DNA of 64,000 nt from Tamarix chinensis (lineage: Eukaryota > Streptophyta > Magnoliopsida > Caryophyllales > Tamaricaceae): NCBI GenBank assembly GCA_030549775.1, contig CM060175.1:76788245-76852244 (forward strand). The letters are read 5' to 3'. The notes under the pieces were generated by a model that saw only the letters and a list, made by a program, of their open reading frames with translations, searched no databases and had not been told where the DNA came from. Position 1 is the stretch's first letter. The number at the start of each line of letters is the position of its first letter. Below, one piece after another: positions 22,801 through 36,035 of the stretch. Made by a program: the position numbers and the translations under genes.

Positions 22801-23404
22801 TTCTCATGCACCATGTGTGTTGTTGCATCTTCTTAAGCTAAATTAACCAAAATTTGAGGTATAAAAGTAGTTAGCATCAATATGTATTTAATAAGCTTTT
22901 GATAGCATTTTGTTCTTTTAATTTTCTACTACTAATATGCTAGTTTGATATTATTTGTAGGTACATATTTTTCTAATCAAAGCTTAAAATTTTAATCGGG
23001 GTGTTGGTAAGGTTTAATTATTGTTGGAAATAATGTAACCATTATACCTTACTAAAATGTGTGGATATGCGTATGCTAGCATTTTAGGATTTTTAAATAT
23101 GTTTATGTGTATGTTGTATGATGTTAAGCATATTATGATTTGTAGTATATGTTGGTAGTTGAAATGAAAAGCATGTTATATTATGTGTCATATATAGAAA
23201 TAATAGTTAGGGAATCAACCTTATTATTAATAATAATGTTAAATGTGGCCATCTATAGCATAGATAATGTTAATATGAGTCTTAGGGGCATTTTAGTAAT
23301 CTCTTTTGTACAAAAGATATGGCCTAAATAAGTATGTATGGTAAGTGATAATAAGTATTAATAATAAATAATAATAGTTGGTGGTGTTAGATGATGGATA
23401 TGAA

Positions 23405-24260
23405 CTATGGTTGTTAATATTTTATGTGGTAAGGGTATTTTAGTATATTTGGCATAAGAAGGGCAAATTGGTATTTTTTATGACTAAAAGGGGTAATATG
23501 TTAAATTAATAAGTTAGAAGGGTATTGTGGTAAATTTGGCATGAAAATGGGCTAACTTGGTAAATTTATGAGTAAAAAGGTAATTTGATAAATTATTAAA
23601 TGATAAGGGTATTTTGGTAATTTTAGCATAAAAGGGGTGGCTTGGTAATTTTATAAACATAAGGGGTAAAATGGTAAATTAATAAGTAAGAAGGGTATTT
23701 TGGTAATTTGGCATAAAAGAAGAATACCTTGGTAATTTTGTGAGTAAAAGGGATAAAATGATAATTTAGTATGTAAGAGGGGTATTCTAGAAAAATGGGT
23801 AAAATGGTAATTTAGTAGGTAAGAGGGGTATTCTGGTAATTTGGCATGAAAATGACGATTTGGTAATTTAACTAAACAAAAGGATAGATTAGTAATTTAA
23901 TAAATGTGGAGGGCAATGTGGTAAATTAACTAATAAAAAGGGAAATTTAATCATTTTAATAAGTATGAAGGGTAATTTGGTAATTTAAAAAACTTGAAGG
24001 ACAATTTGGTAATTTTAATAAGTATAAAGGGTAATTTGGTAATTTAACAAGTATGAGGGCGTAAGGCTGGTAATTTAATAAGTATGGAGGGTAAATTGGT
24101 AGTTTAACAAATAAAAGGGTGTTTTGGTAATTATACAAGTATAAAGGGTAATTTTGTTATTTGGCAAGTAAAAAGAAGTAACTTGGTAACTTTACAAATA
24201 AGAGGGGTATTTTAATAATTTTGTAAGTATAAAGGGGTAAATTGGTAAATTGCATATAAC
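23405..24260 (+). repeat. GGTAATTT degenerate tandem array of copy C
   Basis: Repeated AAGGGTATTTTGGTAATTT-like units with A/T-rich spacers. This version is biased toward GGTATTTTGGTAA, a subfamily difference from copies A and F. Confidence 0.8.
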
Positions 24261-24755
24261 ATGTCAATGGAATGTCAATGGATTAAATAAGCCTCCATAA
24301 TAGGACATAAATAATATTAAATAATAGCATAAAGGTTTATGGCTTTAGTATCACTTGTTTAAGTATAACCTGTATGTTATAAGGATAAGGGTGTTTCGGT
24401 AAATTAGTGAATATCACAAGGATATGGCATAACATAGGGTTGAATGGATAATTAAAGGTATGATATAATGCTATTTCGTGATCATGCAAGAAGTGCCTTA
24501 GTTGTTAATTATGCATGGAAATGTGTGCTAGATGTGCTAGAAGTACATGTTAGGGTTTATGCATTCAATGATCTGTGATATAGAATACTTGATTCTATGA
24601 TCCGTATTATAATTATGATATAATAACTCTATGTGGCATGTGAATAAATGGAAATTGTAACACCCCCAAAATTCACTACTGAAAAATTTCGATAATTAAA
24701 AGGAAAATAGCGGAAGCAAGTTAATAAAACGTGAACTTTGGGAGTATTACCACCA

Positions 24756-24801
24756 CACTTAGTACCAGACCGGTTCACTCATACCATTCCAGTATCAAGT
24801 G
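24756..24801 (-). other. Conserved 46-nt hairpin of copy D
   Basis: Arms CACTTAGTAC and GTATCAAGTG; same position and loop type as in copy B. Confidence 0.7.
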
Positions 24802-25324
24802 CTAAGGCTAAGAAAATGAAATACTACTTGAAAGAAATTCAACACATACAAATCAGAGTAGCGCATCAAATCGTTTACAAGAATAACATCTACCAAGGAT
24901 GGTTACTTAAATAGCATTAAAACTAGGAGTTTAAAAGAGAGAAAGGAGATCCTAACGATACCGGGATGACTCCTTACTCTCTTTCCCGTAGCCCACTTGA
25001 GTAGCACCTGAAAAGACCTGCAAGGGCACTGCCCATTGAATAGGTAGGGGCCCCACAAAGGGAATCCCTTTAGTACTACGGTACTGAGTAACCCTTTAAT
25101 ACCACACTTAAAGACAGGCCCGCAATGCAACACATAGTGCAACTATATACATATGTAAACTGAGGTGCATACATAACACTCACACGTAACACAAGTTATA
25201 ATTCACGATCGATATCTTGGGCCGTAAGCCATGTCATAGTATAAAACCCATATATTCGGGCCTTAAGCTATTATTCCATCACCATTCAATCAGTATCATA
25301 TTTTATATCCATGTGAGTGCGAGA

Positions 25325-25730
25325 ACCCCACTATTATAGCCGGTGGACCGGAAAGTATACACTCAGGGCAGAACGCCTCTGACCACTATTATTGTCGGTG
25401 GACCGGTCTGGCCCTAACTCACATGATGTTCCACTATAAGTTATTAGTATTTTTCCATAACTTTATTCACATACAATACTGGTTTTATTGAGCTCGGGAC
25501 CCCCACTATTATTGCCGGTGGACCGGAATACATATAAAATCATCATCCATGGCACAACCCTCTTGGCCACTATTGTAACCGGTGGACCGGGATATACAAA
25601 GAATCATCATCCAGCGCACAACCCTCCTATCCACTATTATAACCAGTGGACCGGGATATATAAAGAATCATCATCCAGAGCACAACGCTCCTGACCACTA
25701 TTATAACCGGTGGACCGGTACTCAATATCA
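25325..25730 (-). repeat. CCGGTGGACCGG boxes of copy D
   Basis: Six units of CCACTATTRT..CCGGTGGACCGG, with some spacers repeated almost exactly (GATATA..AATCATCATCCA), indicating local unit duplication within this copy. Confidence 0.85.
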
Positions 25731-26384
25731 TAATCATCTGGGCCCGACTCATTAATATTCCACTTTCAATAATAGTATCTTTCCTTTCTTTAATCAGCAC
25801 ATCAATCATATTTATTTGCCTCGAACGGGAGATCAATAACCCGAGACACAAAGGTACATCGGTCGTACCGGTGCATACAAGCTACTCAGTACCCTTCAAC
25901 CACGAACCCAAGGACGCAAAGGTACCCTGGTCGTACTGGTGCATAAAGCTAACTCAGTACCCTACCGACAAGGACACCTAATCCATAAGTATGCATACCC
26001 CTAACTAGGTCCTTAGAGCTAGAAATAGTAAGATATAGGGCCTGGCTGGGGCACAAAGGCACACCAGCAAATACCAGAATAATCGTGGACTAAACCACGT
26101 CCTTAGTGTAGTGACCCCTAAGGAGTCACCATTCCCGATCTCGAGGTCTTTCACTTTAAGTAATAGTGTCTTAATTAAGGTGGTCACGTAAAGTACGATA
26201 ATCCGATACTTATTCACTTTCAATCGTTCTGATATCATTAATCATTTCTTATTCAGATGATTATGCAGGATATCACAGAGAAACCATTAAGGCCATACTA
26301 ATTATCAAATACTCTTACTTGGCTAATCATCATTATTTGAATCATATCATAATGTTCCACAATCATAACAATATTTAGGTACAA

Positions 26385-27810
26385 ATTACTCATTAACCCC
26401 TTACTTATATAATTACTAAGTATTCCTTCCTTACTGGACAATTTACTTCATTACCCTTTAGGTTGCGTAATTACCAAATTACCCTATGTCCAATTTAGAT
26501 TACCAAATTATCTCACACTTTTTAGATCACCATTCACCCCTCATAATTGCTACACTTATCATATTTCCCATTTGGTTGGTTATATTACCAAATCACCCTT
26601 CTCCTTTGTTATAATTACTAAATTGCCCTTGAGTTGGATAAATTACTAAATTACCCTCCTTCCTTATCATGATTACTATTTTGCCCCTTCAGTTGGGTAA
26701 ATAATTATCACTTTATCATTTAATTGGCTAAGTCACCAAATTGCCCCTTTAGTTGGATAATTACTAAATTACCCTTCTCCTTTATCATAATTACCATTTT
26801 ACCCCTCTCAATTATTTTAATTGCCATTTTACCCTTTTTAATTATCATAAATCCCAAATTACCCTTCTTCATAATTACCAATATTAATTTACCCTTCTTC
26901 ATAATCATAATTATTAATTTACCCTTCTCCATATTTATAATTACTATATTACCCTACTCCATTATTAAAATTACCATAATGCCCTTTAATTGGTTAATTT
27001 ACGAAATTACCCTTCTCTAGTATTATACTTATCCAATTGCCCTTCTACAATCATAATTTAATTACTAAATTATCTTTTGTCGTTATCATAATTACCAAGT
27101 TACCCCTTACTCCCAAGTTTACCATAATATCCTTTTATTTACAAAATTACCCTTCTACCCCTTACTTTCAAATTGTCATAATATCATTTTATTTATGAAA
27201 ATTACCACCATACTCGTTTACTTGTAAAATTACCATAGCACCCATTTTACTTTACAACTTCCTATTTTACCCTTTTACATCCAAAATTACCATTTTTATC
27301 TTTTCTTACAAAATTACCATTTTGCCCTTCTTTTCCAAAATTACCATATTACCACTTACTTATGAAATTACGATTTTGCCCCTCTACCTTCAAAATTACC
27401 ATATTGCCCCTTTTATTTGAAAAATTACCATAATGCCCTCCTTCATCCAAAATTACTATTTTACCCCTACTTCCACAATTACCATTCTTACCACTTACTT
27501 ATTAAATTACTATATTGCCCTTTGACTCCAAAATTACCGCTTTACCCCTTTCTCCAAAAATTACCATGATACCCCTTTACTTATAAAATTATCATTTGGC
27601 CATTTAATCATAAAATTACCATATTATTCTTTTACCTCAAAAATTACCATAATACACTTCTTTCTCGCAGCTTACAATTTTATCCATTTACTTATAAAAT
27701 TATCATTCCACCCTTTTCTTTTGAAATTACCCAAAATACCCTTTTTGCTTACCAAAATTACCGAAATACCCTTTTCACTTATAAAATTTCCACCCAACCC
27801 CTTTATTCAC
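26385..27810 (-). repeat. GGTAATTT degenerate tandem array of copy D
   Basis: AATTACCAWWTTACCCTT-type units for about 1.4 kb, longer than in any other copy and a main reason copy D is the longest LTR. Confidence 0.85.
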
Positions 27811-28434
27811 CATTTTTATGAATTTACCATCACTACATAAAATAATGATATTAATACTTCATTCTTATCATCTAAGTCCACCAACTTGTCATTATTCAAC
27901 ATAATACTCATTAGCAAGTACATACATTAGGTCACATACTTCATAAGCATAATTACTAAAATACCCTTAGGCAATAATATTACTCATGCATTAGCAACAA
28001 GCATTTAATACTTCCATCCATAATCAAACTTCTTCCTTAGTTATCATACCTACACATGGCACAAAGGTTATCATACTTTTCCTTTTTATCCATCCATATA
28101 AGCAACCATATACATATATCATGCTAAGCACACAAACTATGCATAAAATCATACTAAAATCCCTAATGTGCTAGCATACGTTTTTCCATGTATTTAAGGG
28201 AGGATTAACGGTTACCTTAATCCCGCAAAATATCAAATCTTATCGGTACCCCGGTTAAAGATTCAAGCTTTAATAAGCAACTCAACACCTAAAATAATAT
28301 CAACCATTATTATGTTAGAAATAAGAAATTAAAAAGGATAAAACTTTATAAAAATTTATTTAATAATAAAACACTTTGATTAATTATTAATATACCTAAA
28401 AAAGTTTCCAATTAAAATCCAAAACAAGGGGGAG

Positions 28435-28458
28435 CTCACACTGCATGAGCAGCGTGAG
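28435..28458 (-). other. Conserved LTR stem-loop in copy D
   Basis: CTCACACTGC, loop ATGA, GCAGCGTGAG: 10-bp stem with one non-Watson-Crick position. Confidence 0.75.
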
Positions 28459-28459
28459 T

Positions 28460-29690
28460 CTCATGCAGAAATAAGAGGGGAAAAGGCTCGAAGAGGGGTG
28501 AGGTAGAAGAGAGAAGAGGTGGCTCGGTTTAGGGACTTTAGGCTAGAAAAGAAGGTAGTTGGGGGAGGTTCCAAGGCACGGGAATGGTGCAGGAGTGAAG
28601 AGGGGGTGTAGGTGGAAGCTAAGGGTGGTTTCGCGGCGGCATAGGGCGGCGGAGACAGCGGCGGCAAGGCGGTGAAGTTGGCTGCCGAGATGGGTCGAGG
28701 TGGAGGGGCTGAGAAGGAAGGAAAATGAGAGGGAAAAATGGAGGGGTGAAAGGGTTGTTTTCGGCCAACTAAGGCATGACGGTGGTAGAGGGGGTTGCAG
28801 GGCATCGAACGGTGGGTTGGGTGGCGGCAGAGGTGGTCGGACGACGGCGGAAGTGGCGGTTGCAGGTGGCTCGGCGGTAAGGGGGAAAATGGGGAGAAAA
28901 AGAAAGAGGTGGAGAAGGGAGGGAGTGCAAGGCTCGAGGGGTGGCGTGATGGTGCATGGCAGTAGGGGGTGGTGGCAGGAGGCGGCGTAGGGGTTGGTTT
29001 CGGTGGTAGGAAGCGGCGGTGGGCGGCGGTGATAAAAAACCGGGGAAAAAGGATGGGGGAGGAGAAAAGAGAGAAGAGGCTCGGGAGGAAGAGATGAGGC
29101 TCGAAAAAATGAGGGAAAAGAAGGATGGAGAGATGCAGAAAAAGAAGAGGGAAAAGAGAGGGGTAGTGGCCGGTCGGCGAGAGGATAAAGGGTGGCAGGT
29201 GGTGGTCGGTTGGCAAGGGAAAGAGAGGGAAGAAGAAGGAAAGGGAGAGAGGCACATGAGCTGTGGTCTAGGGGCCGGTTTGGCTCTAAAAGGGAAGGAA
29301 AATGACGGGGGAAGAGAGAGGGAGTAGGAGGGGCAGGTGCGGTGGCAGGCGGCGGCAGTTGTAGGAGGCCGGACGCTCGATAATGGTAGAACTGGTGCTG
29401 GTTGGGCGTGGGAGAAGAAGAGAGGAGAAGAAGTTGGGCGAGCGACAGTCGGACCGGCGCAGGAAGGAAGTGGAGCCGGCCGGTCCAAGGAAAAAAATAA
29501 AGGGAGTGTTTGGGCTGGGTGTGCCGCACGGGAGAGCGAGGTGGGGGAAAAAAACGGGCCTTTGGCCCAGGCGCGCATGGAGGGCTGGTCAGGCCGAGCG
29601 ACCCAAGGGAGGGGAAAATGGGAAAAAGAAGAGAAGAAAAGGAAAAGGGGAAAAAGGGGTAAAAAGGGAAATGGAAAAAAGGGAAATAAG
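28460..29690 (-). repeat. Pyrimidine-rich module of copy D (purine-rich on the top strand)
   Basis: G/A-biased top strand over 1.2 kb. Open frames up to 383 codons are products of the composition: several overlap in different frames on the same strand, all are Pro/Ser/Phe-rich, and none has a domain. Confidence 0.8.
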
Positions 29691-31089
29691 GCAAATTAAT
29701 TTATAAAATCATAAAACGTAATATTCTTGATAAATTATTTAGTTTAATCATTTAATTCATTATAATATAATATATTAATTTAAAAAGGATAAGGTTAGTA
29801 AAATATTAGTTTGAAAAATTATCTAAATAAAACTAGCATGATAAAATAACCAAAATATCTATTTTAATTTACTAAATATTCTCGTCCAATTTATATACTC
29901 AAAAATCCATAAATTAATTAAATTAAATAATTTTAAAAGCTAATTTATTTCAAATACAAGCTATTTATTAAGTTATTAGTTTTTCCAAAAATTTGGGGTA
30001 TTACAGAAAAGAATTCTAAAATGGAAGTGGATGATAAAAGGATAGCCTTAGTGGTTTATTTAAGTTAACATGTATAACAATATGAATAAGGATTACTTAA
30101 TAATAACATAAACAAATGGAAATGATTAAATATGTGATTGATGTATTTTTTGTGGTCACCTTAATTAAAACACTAATACTTAAAGTAGAAGACCTCGAGA
30201 TCAGGAATGGTGGCTCTTTAGGGGTCACTAACCTAAAGATGTAGTTTAGCCTACAACTACTCTAGATTTTTGCTAGAATGCCTTAGTGCCCTAGCTAAGC
30301 TCTACATCTTACTCTATCTAGATCTACGGACCTATTTAGGGGGTATGCATACTTATAGCTTAGGTTTCATTGTTGATAGGGTTCTATGTGTCCTCATGTA
30401 CCAGTGCGATTAGGGTACATTTGTGTCCCTAGGTTGATGGTTGAAGGGTATTATGCTGCTCGTATGTGCCAGTATGACTAGTGTGCCTCTGTGTAATACT
30501 CCGTATTTTTAAAATCCAGATTTATTAAGTTTAATGATTTTATTAGTGTAATTTGATTTAAACAATTAATTATTTTAATTTCAATTCGTTTTATGGATTT
30601 ATCAACGATTTTGAATTCATAATTGAACGTAATTAATCATTTTGGGGAAGTAATATTTTATCGACGTTTTAATTAATTGAATGTAATATTTTCGGGAAGT
30701 TTAAATTAAAAATATTTTTTGGAACTTATTTAAGAATTTCTTTTTGGAATTAATTTTCTTCCGTTCTACGCTTTTTAGTTTGCAGAAAACCGATTTTGGA
30801 AATTATTAAAATTAGTCTTAATTTATTAGAATTTGACTTAAATATTTTATTATAGGTTTTTAAATATTATTTCAGCGTCTTATAATGTGTTTCCGTAAAT
30901 AATATAAATTTTTACGTTCGATGGTAAATTCTTCTGAAAATGTTTCCGAAATTCTTTATATAGCTTTTTATTAATTTTAAGCCTTCGGATCCGTTCGAAA
31001 TAAATTTTCGTTAAATAAATTTTACATAAAATCTTCCAATAATATTTTTTATATTTTTAGTATTTTATTTTATGTGTATTTGTAAAAGA

Positions 31090-31490
31090 AAAAGAAAAAG
31101 AACCCCGTGCCCCGAGCCCCCTCTCTTCCTTTTCCTTTTCTCCCTACTTCTCTTTCCCGTCAATCCCCTCTCCCGATCTGCCCCTGTTCGCAGCCCCTGA
31201 ACCCTAGCCCTCACCTCCTCCATTGCTCCTCCACTCCAACCTCCTCGCTGGCCATGACCGGTTGCTGCCGTCGACCGCCGCCGCAGCAGCAACAGCCGCA
31301 GCCGACCACCACAGCAGCAGCAGCTGAAGCCGCGCGGCAACAGCGGACAGCAGCAGCAGCTGCAGGCCGCGCTGGTCACGCCACCGCCCGGCCAACGGCG
31401 AGCCTTGCTGACCACCGGCGAGCCACGGTCGTTCCCCGACGAAGCTTCTCCGGCATTTTCTTGTCCCGATTTGTGTTGATTTCGTTGGTA
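31090..31490 (+). repeat. GC-rich CAG/CCG block in copy G
   Basis: Open frames on both strands read as poly-Gln/Pro/Ala (for example the plus-strand segment PPPQQQQPQP). The block occupies the place of the pyrimidine-rich module of the other copies. It starts with an AAAGAAAAAG run and pyrimidine tracts. I see no gene here. Confidence 0.6.
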
Positions 31491-31689
31491 TAATTTCCGA
31501 AAACCCTAACCCTTATTTTGATTAATTGGGTATGAGTTAGCTTATAAAAAGCTAAATTGATTGTTTGGTTATGTATATATGTGTTGTAAGAATGATTTGG
31601 ATAGGTTAATTGTATTGTTATGTCGAGATTTTGGAAAAATTGGATTTTTGGCCGAGTTATGCCCGAATTTTTTGGATCCGTCCGTTTTT

Positions 31690-32420
31690 ACGATTTCGGA
31701 CAAATTGATTGTACAATATATTTTAAAATGTATCCAATTTCATTTTGGAACCGTCAATTTGAGAAATTTATGCAGGTTTTTATCGAAATTTGATTCCTAG
31801 GTCAAATTCGGGGTGTAATGAAATTGGGTCGTATAATTGAGCCGTCCCGCTCAATTGATTTTATAATATTGTTTAAAATGTATTTAATTTTATATTGGAA
31901 GTGTTGATTTGGGAAAATTGTACGTAATTGATCGGAATTGGATATTTAGGTCAAAACTTCCGCGGGTTTAAATTGATTTGGGTAATCGGGTTATTTTATT
32001 CAATTAACTATATAAATTACATTAGAATATGTTTAATTACATTTTCGAACCGTCAATTGATATGTTTTGATAAGAATTGATCGGGTTTGTGTTCCGGGCT
32101 CGAAAACCCTAATTGTGCTAAATTATGTATTTCTTTTACTAGTTTTGAGCAATTGATTATTTGATATGTTATAAAATGTGTCTAATTGCATTTCTAAACA
32201 TTCAATTTGATTAAATTTACAAAATTTTAACGAATTGTATTTTCGGGCCTAAAACCCCTAAATTTTAAGTGAAATTATGAAACTGATTACTCGTATTGTT
32301 GTTTTTCTAAAATTGAATTTATAGAAATAGTTGAAATGGTATTAATTGCTTCTAAATACCTTTAATTTGAATTGATTAAATTGAATTACTTGAGTTTGTG
32401 TCGTGGGTATTAAAAACCCT
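31690..32420 (+). repeat. ~150-bp periodic degenerate repeat in copy G
   Basis: Five diverged units share an anchor of the form CAATTGATT, A/T bases, TTNAAAATGTRTYTAATT, at about 31700, 31851, 32000, 32150 and 32315, i.e. spaced 149-165 bp. Several units also share an AAAACCCTAA motif. No protein coding. Confidence 0.65.
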
Positions 32421-33237
32421 AATTTTCGGGGATGATTCTATAAAATTGATTTTGCTATGTGTATTTTATCTAATCGAATTCTATCTTTGGGTTTTAAATC
32501 ATTTAAATTCTGCTTTAACCTAATCGGTTTGGATTTGGTTCTATGCAAATGGTTAGGTTACCTATTTAGTTGTAAAACCTAATAAATAAGTTATTTTCGA
32601 TAAATTAGCTTATGATCGATTATTCTTTCTCGGGCTTTCCAAATTAAGTTGAAATGCCCCAAGTGATATTTGTATTAATCTGTTTTGATTTAGTTTTAAC
32701 CTTAAATCTTAATAAAGCTATGCTTTTAAGTTCTAATTTTTGGACACGTTTTCTAAGAAAGATTATTTGTGTTGTTTGTATTTATTTAATTAGAATATGT
32801 GAATTATTGATTGATAGAATAGTTTCTAATTTAGTTTTCGATTTCTATCGGATCTAGGAAAGCTTTCTAGTGGATCCACGAGCTAGTGATCTCTCTCCCT
32901 CTTATATTGCTTAGCTAGCTTCGGATCCAGGTAAGTCTCTACTTACCTCTACTTATGGGTAATTAGTAAGGACGAAGCTAATGGCCTTGTGCTATGTGTG
33001 ACATGGATGTGTTGAATGTTGTGTATGCCATGCTATGCCATGTATTATATGATTTGTGGATACCTTGTCTTATATGTAGCGCAGCTTGGAGATTGAGGTA
33101 TGTTGTATGTGCTTCCGTGACATGAGCATGACAGTTATATGTATGATGTTTATGATGTAATATGTTATGGCCCACTAGGACAAGCATGCTAGGATAAATG
33201 GTAATATGAGTTGGGAACCATCATGGGAGTCTTGAAG

Positions 33238-33385
33238 TTTGTATGGTGGGATTAAGGTTTGTATGGTGGCATAAATGTTCGTATGGTGGTACTAATGATT
33301 TCATAGTGGTATTAATGGCTTATGGTGGTATTCGGATTTGTATGGTGGTATTGTGATTTTATGGAGGTATTAATGATTGTATGGG
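33238..33385 (+). repeat. GTATGGTGGTATTAATG minisatellite in copy G
   Basis: Six or seven imperfect units of about 22-25 bp built on GTATGGTGGTATTAATG. Local to copy G. Confidence 0.75.
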
Positions 33386-33744
33386 ATTAGGGTTTGGAGT
33401 GATTAACTCTGGGACGTTGTAATTGAGCAGGGATGGAGTAACTAATTGTGACTGTTGAGGATAATTAAGGTTTGGGATGGCTAAGTACGGTTGTTATGGT
33501 AAAGTAGGGATGAGAGTGGTTAACCACGGGTTGGTGTGGACAATTAGGGTTGGTTACGACTGCTTAGAGTTGTTTGGCGTTATCATGTATATTATTGATT
33601 TAAGTGTAGTTATGAATGTGGAATTTTATTGGTTGTGATGTGTAAAGCATAAAGAGAATGATTTATGCATATCCAGGGTGAAAACCTTTTGAATAAGATA
33701 TGTTAAGACATTAACTACTTACAGAGAAAGATGTTGAGCCGGAC

Positions 33745-34075
33745 CTAGACCGGTCCACCGGCAAATAATAGTGGCAGGGTATGTTACCCTCGTGACCGAT
33801 CCACTAGCTATAATAGTGGTAGGGCATGGCCCTCGTGACCGTTCCACCGGCTATAATAGTGGGGGATTCCGCGCTCAACAAACTAATCAGAATGATAATA
33901 AGACCCGGGAAAGACAGAAATATTTACAGTGGAACACCTTGTGAGTCGGGGCCAGACCGGTCCACCGGCAAATAATAGTGGCAGGGTATGATACCCTCAT
34001 GACCGGTCCACCGGCTATAATAGTGGCAGGGCATGGCCCTCGTGATCGTTCCACCAGCTATAATAGTGGGGTTCC
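33745..34075 (+). repeat. CCGGTCCACCGG boxes of copy G
   Basis: Units of GACCGGTCCACCGG, spacer, ATAATAGTGG recur, the last often followed by CAGGG. They show the copy-G right side belongs to the same LTR family. Confidence 0.8.
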
Positions 34076-34744
34076 CGCACTCACACAGACTATTAAAGAA
34101 TATGTGTGGAATGAACATATTATTGATGAGAATAAAGAATAAGTCTAATTGGACCATGGCCAGCTTTTATTATATGTATTACCACATGCTACTTATGTGC
34201 ATAATGAGTTACTTTATATTTCGGTTATACCACGCTTATATGTTAAATGGGATGTTGCATATGTTTTATATGTTACTATGAGTGTATGGCAAGATTCATG
34301 CTGTGGGTTGTGAGTATGTAGGATATTGTATTAACGTATTGTACTATAATTTAATACACACTTGATGATATCTCTCCTATAAGGTAGGGTAGTGAGACTT
34401 ACTCAGTATTGGACCCGTACTGATACTACACTGGTTGAATGGGTCCTGTGATGATCCACCGATGGTGGGGAGCAGACCTCTTGTGCAGGTTTAAGATCGG
34501 ATACTATTTTGGGGTGGAAGGCCTGACTTGAGTGAGTAGGCAATCCGGATATTGATCCTTCAGGATTTGTTTTTGTTTAGCTGTATTTTGTATTACATTC
34601 CTATTTTGAGAAACATATTCTAGGGTTGTAATCCTAAATCGTATTCTAATTTATGTTTGACTTACCTCTTGTTAAGGATTTATTTTAAATGTTGTCTTGC
34701 GTTTTTGATACTTTGTACTAAAGGTTGATCGGATATAGCCTTAG

Positions 34745-34790
34745 CACTTAGTACGGGAACGGTAGGAGTGAACCGGTCTGGTACTAAGTG
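34745..34790 (+). other. Conserved 46-nt hairpin of copy G
   Basis: CACTTAGTAC and GTACTAAGTG arms around a GGAGTGA-type loop, about 98 bp from the right end. Confidence 0.75.
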
Positions 34791-35989
34791 TGGCGATAAT
34801 ACCCCCCAGTTTACGGTTTTATCCTTTGCTTCCGCTTAACATCTGGATTTAAACGAAATTTTTCAGTAGTAAATTTGGGGGTGTTACACTCTGTGTCTCC
34901 ACGTCCGTGATCTCCCCCTCGAGTTAAATAAATGGACTTGTTGTATTAATTAAATGGAAAACATTAATCATGTAAAGTAAAAGATTATTAAGCCGGGGCC
35001 AAACCAATCCACGAGTAATAATAGTGGCCACGAGCCTTTAGCCCTGAAGAATGATCTACTGGCAAATAATAGTGGTTAGACGCATGTTTCCCTAGAGTGT
35101 TTTCCATTCTACCGGCTATAATAGTGGAGGATCACGAGCTCAATAAATCAAACCTTGGATGATAATAAATCATGGAAAAGATACTAATCACTTATAGTGG
35201 AATACCATGTGAGCTGAGGCTAGACCGATCCACATGCGAGGCGAGAATAGTGGCAAAGAGACTTTTATCTTGGATATCGATCCATCGGTGAATAATTGTA
35301 GCTAGATGCATTTTTCCCTAGAGTGTATTTCTAATCCACTGACTATAATAGTAGGGTTTCCATGCTCACATGAATATAATTCGAGAGATGATATTGAATA
35401 ATGTTTAATTAATAGCTTAAGACCATATAATATTGATTTCACTTTTATGATCTATTGATATAGTATAAGTGTGGCCATGGTGTCTGTCTCTTTCATGGTA
35501 AGCGATGGGAATGCTAAGTAAATGAACCTCTTGATATGTATTTCCTATTGTATGTTGTGTTGCATTGTGTATTATCTCTCACGTTGTTGTGATTATCTCT
35601 ATGCCTGCGTATGTTATTATTTTTACATTGTTTATGCATGATGTGTAGCATGCAGGCCCTACCTTTTAGTCTGATATAAAAAATTACTCGGTACGGTAGT
35701 ATTGAAGGGTTTCGTTTATGAGCCCCTACCTATTTAATGGGCAGTATCCCTTGCAGGTTAGACGCATGTGCTATTCAAGGTGTCATCGAGTAAGAGTGTA
35801 AGGATTATCTAGAAAGCTTTTTAGGGTATCTTTTTGAACCTTACTATTTTTTTGTTTAATAATTTTATTCTTATAACCACTAATAGTGGGGTTTTTTTTT
35901 AATCTTTTGTAATGTCTTTGATGCACTACTTTGATTTAAATGAAAGTTTGAATTTGCATAAATTGTGTTTTGTTCCTTCTTACCCTTAG

Positions 35990-36035
35990 TACTTGGTACT
36001 AGAATGGTAGGAGGAAACTGGTCTAGTATTAAGTG
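35990..36035 (+). other. Conserved 46-nt hairpin of copy C
   Basis: TACTTGGTAC.. and ..GTATTAAGTG arms. It is the most diverged of the copies but still alignable, about 90 bp from the right LTR end. Confidence 0.6.

Larger units (their letters stand above)
24656..30005 (-). mobile_element. Giant solo LTR copy D, nested in copy C
   Basis: The 5350-bp unit begins TGTAACACCCCC and ends GGGGTATTACA. Flanks GAAAT (24651-24655) and GAAAA (30006-30010) agree at 4 of 5. It is inverted relative to copy C and very similar to copy B throughout, including AT-rich ends and array phrasing. Modules in window order: hairpin 24756-24801, CCGGTGG boxes 25325-25730, GGTAATTT array 26385-27810, stem-loop 28435-28458, purine-rich block 28460-29690. 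No gag or pol. Confidence 0.87.
30492..34888 (+). mobile_element. Giant solo LTR copy G, subfamily variant nested in copy C
   Basis: The 4397-bp unit starts TGTAATACTCCG and ends GGGGGTGTTACA. CTCTG flanks both ends (30487-30491 and 34889-34893), a perfect target duplication. The last ~1.2 kb matches the family right side, including CCGGTCCACCGG boxes (33745-34075) and the hairpin (34745-34790). The left ~3 kb is different: no GGTAATTT array, a GC-rich CAG/CCG-containing block (31090-31490), a ~150-bp periodic region (31690-32420) and a GTATGGTGG minisatellite (33238-33385). It therefore looks like a mosaic or long-separated subfamily. No retroviral domains were seen. Confidence 0.88.

Noticed and set aside
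28461..29694. 264-, 269- and 383-codon frames, minus strand
   Set aside because: Same LTR module in copy D; three frames open at once on one strand is a composition effect.
31107..31493. Gln/Ala/Pro-rich 128-codon frame in copy G
   Set aside because: CAG/CCG repeat translation inside a solo LTR, with equally open frames on the opposite strand.
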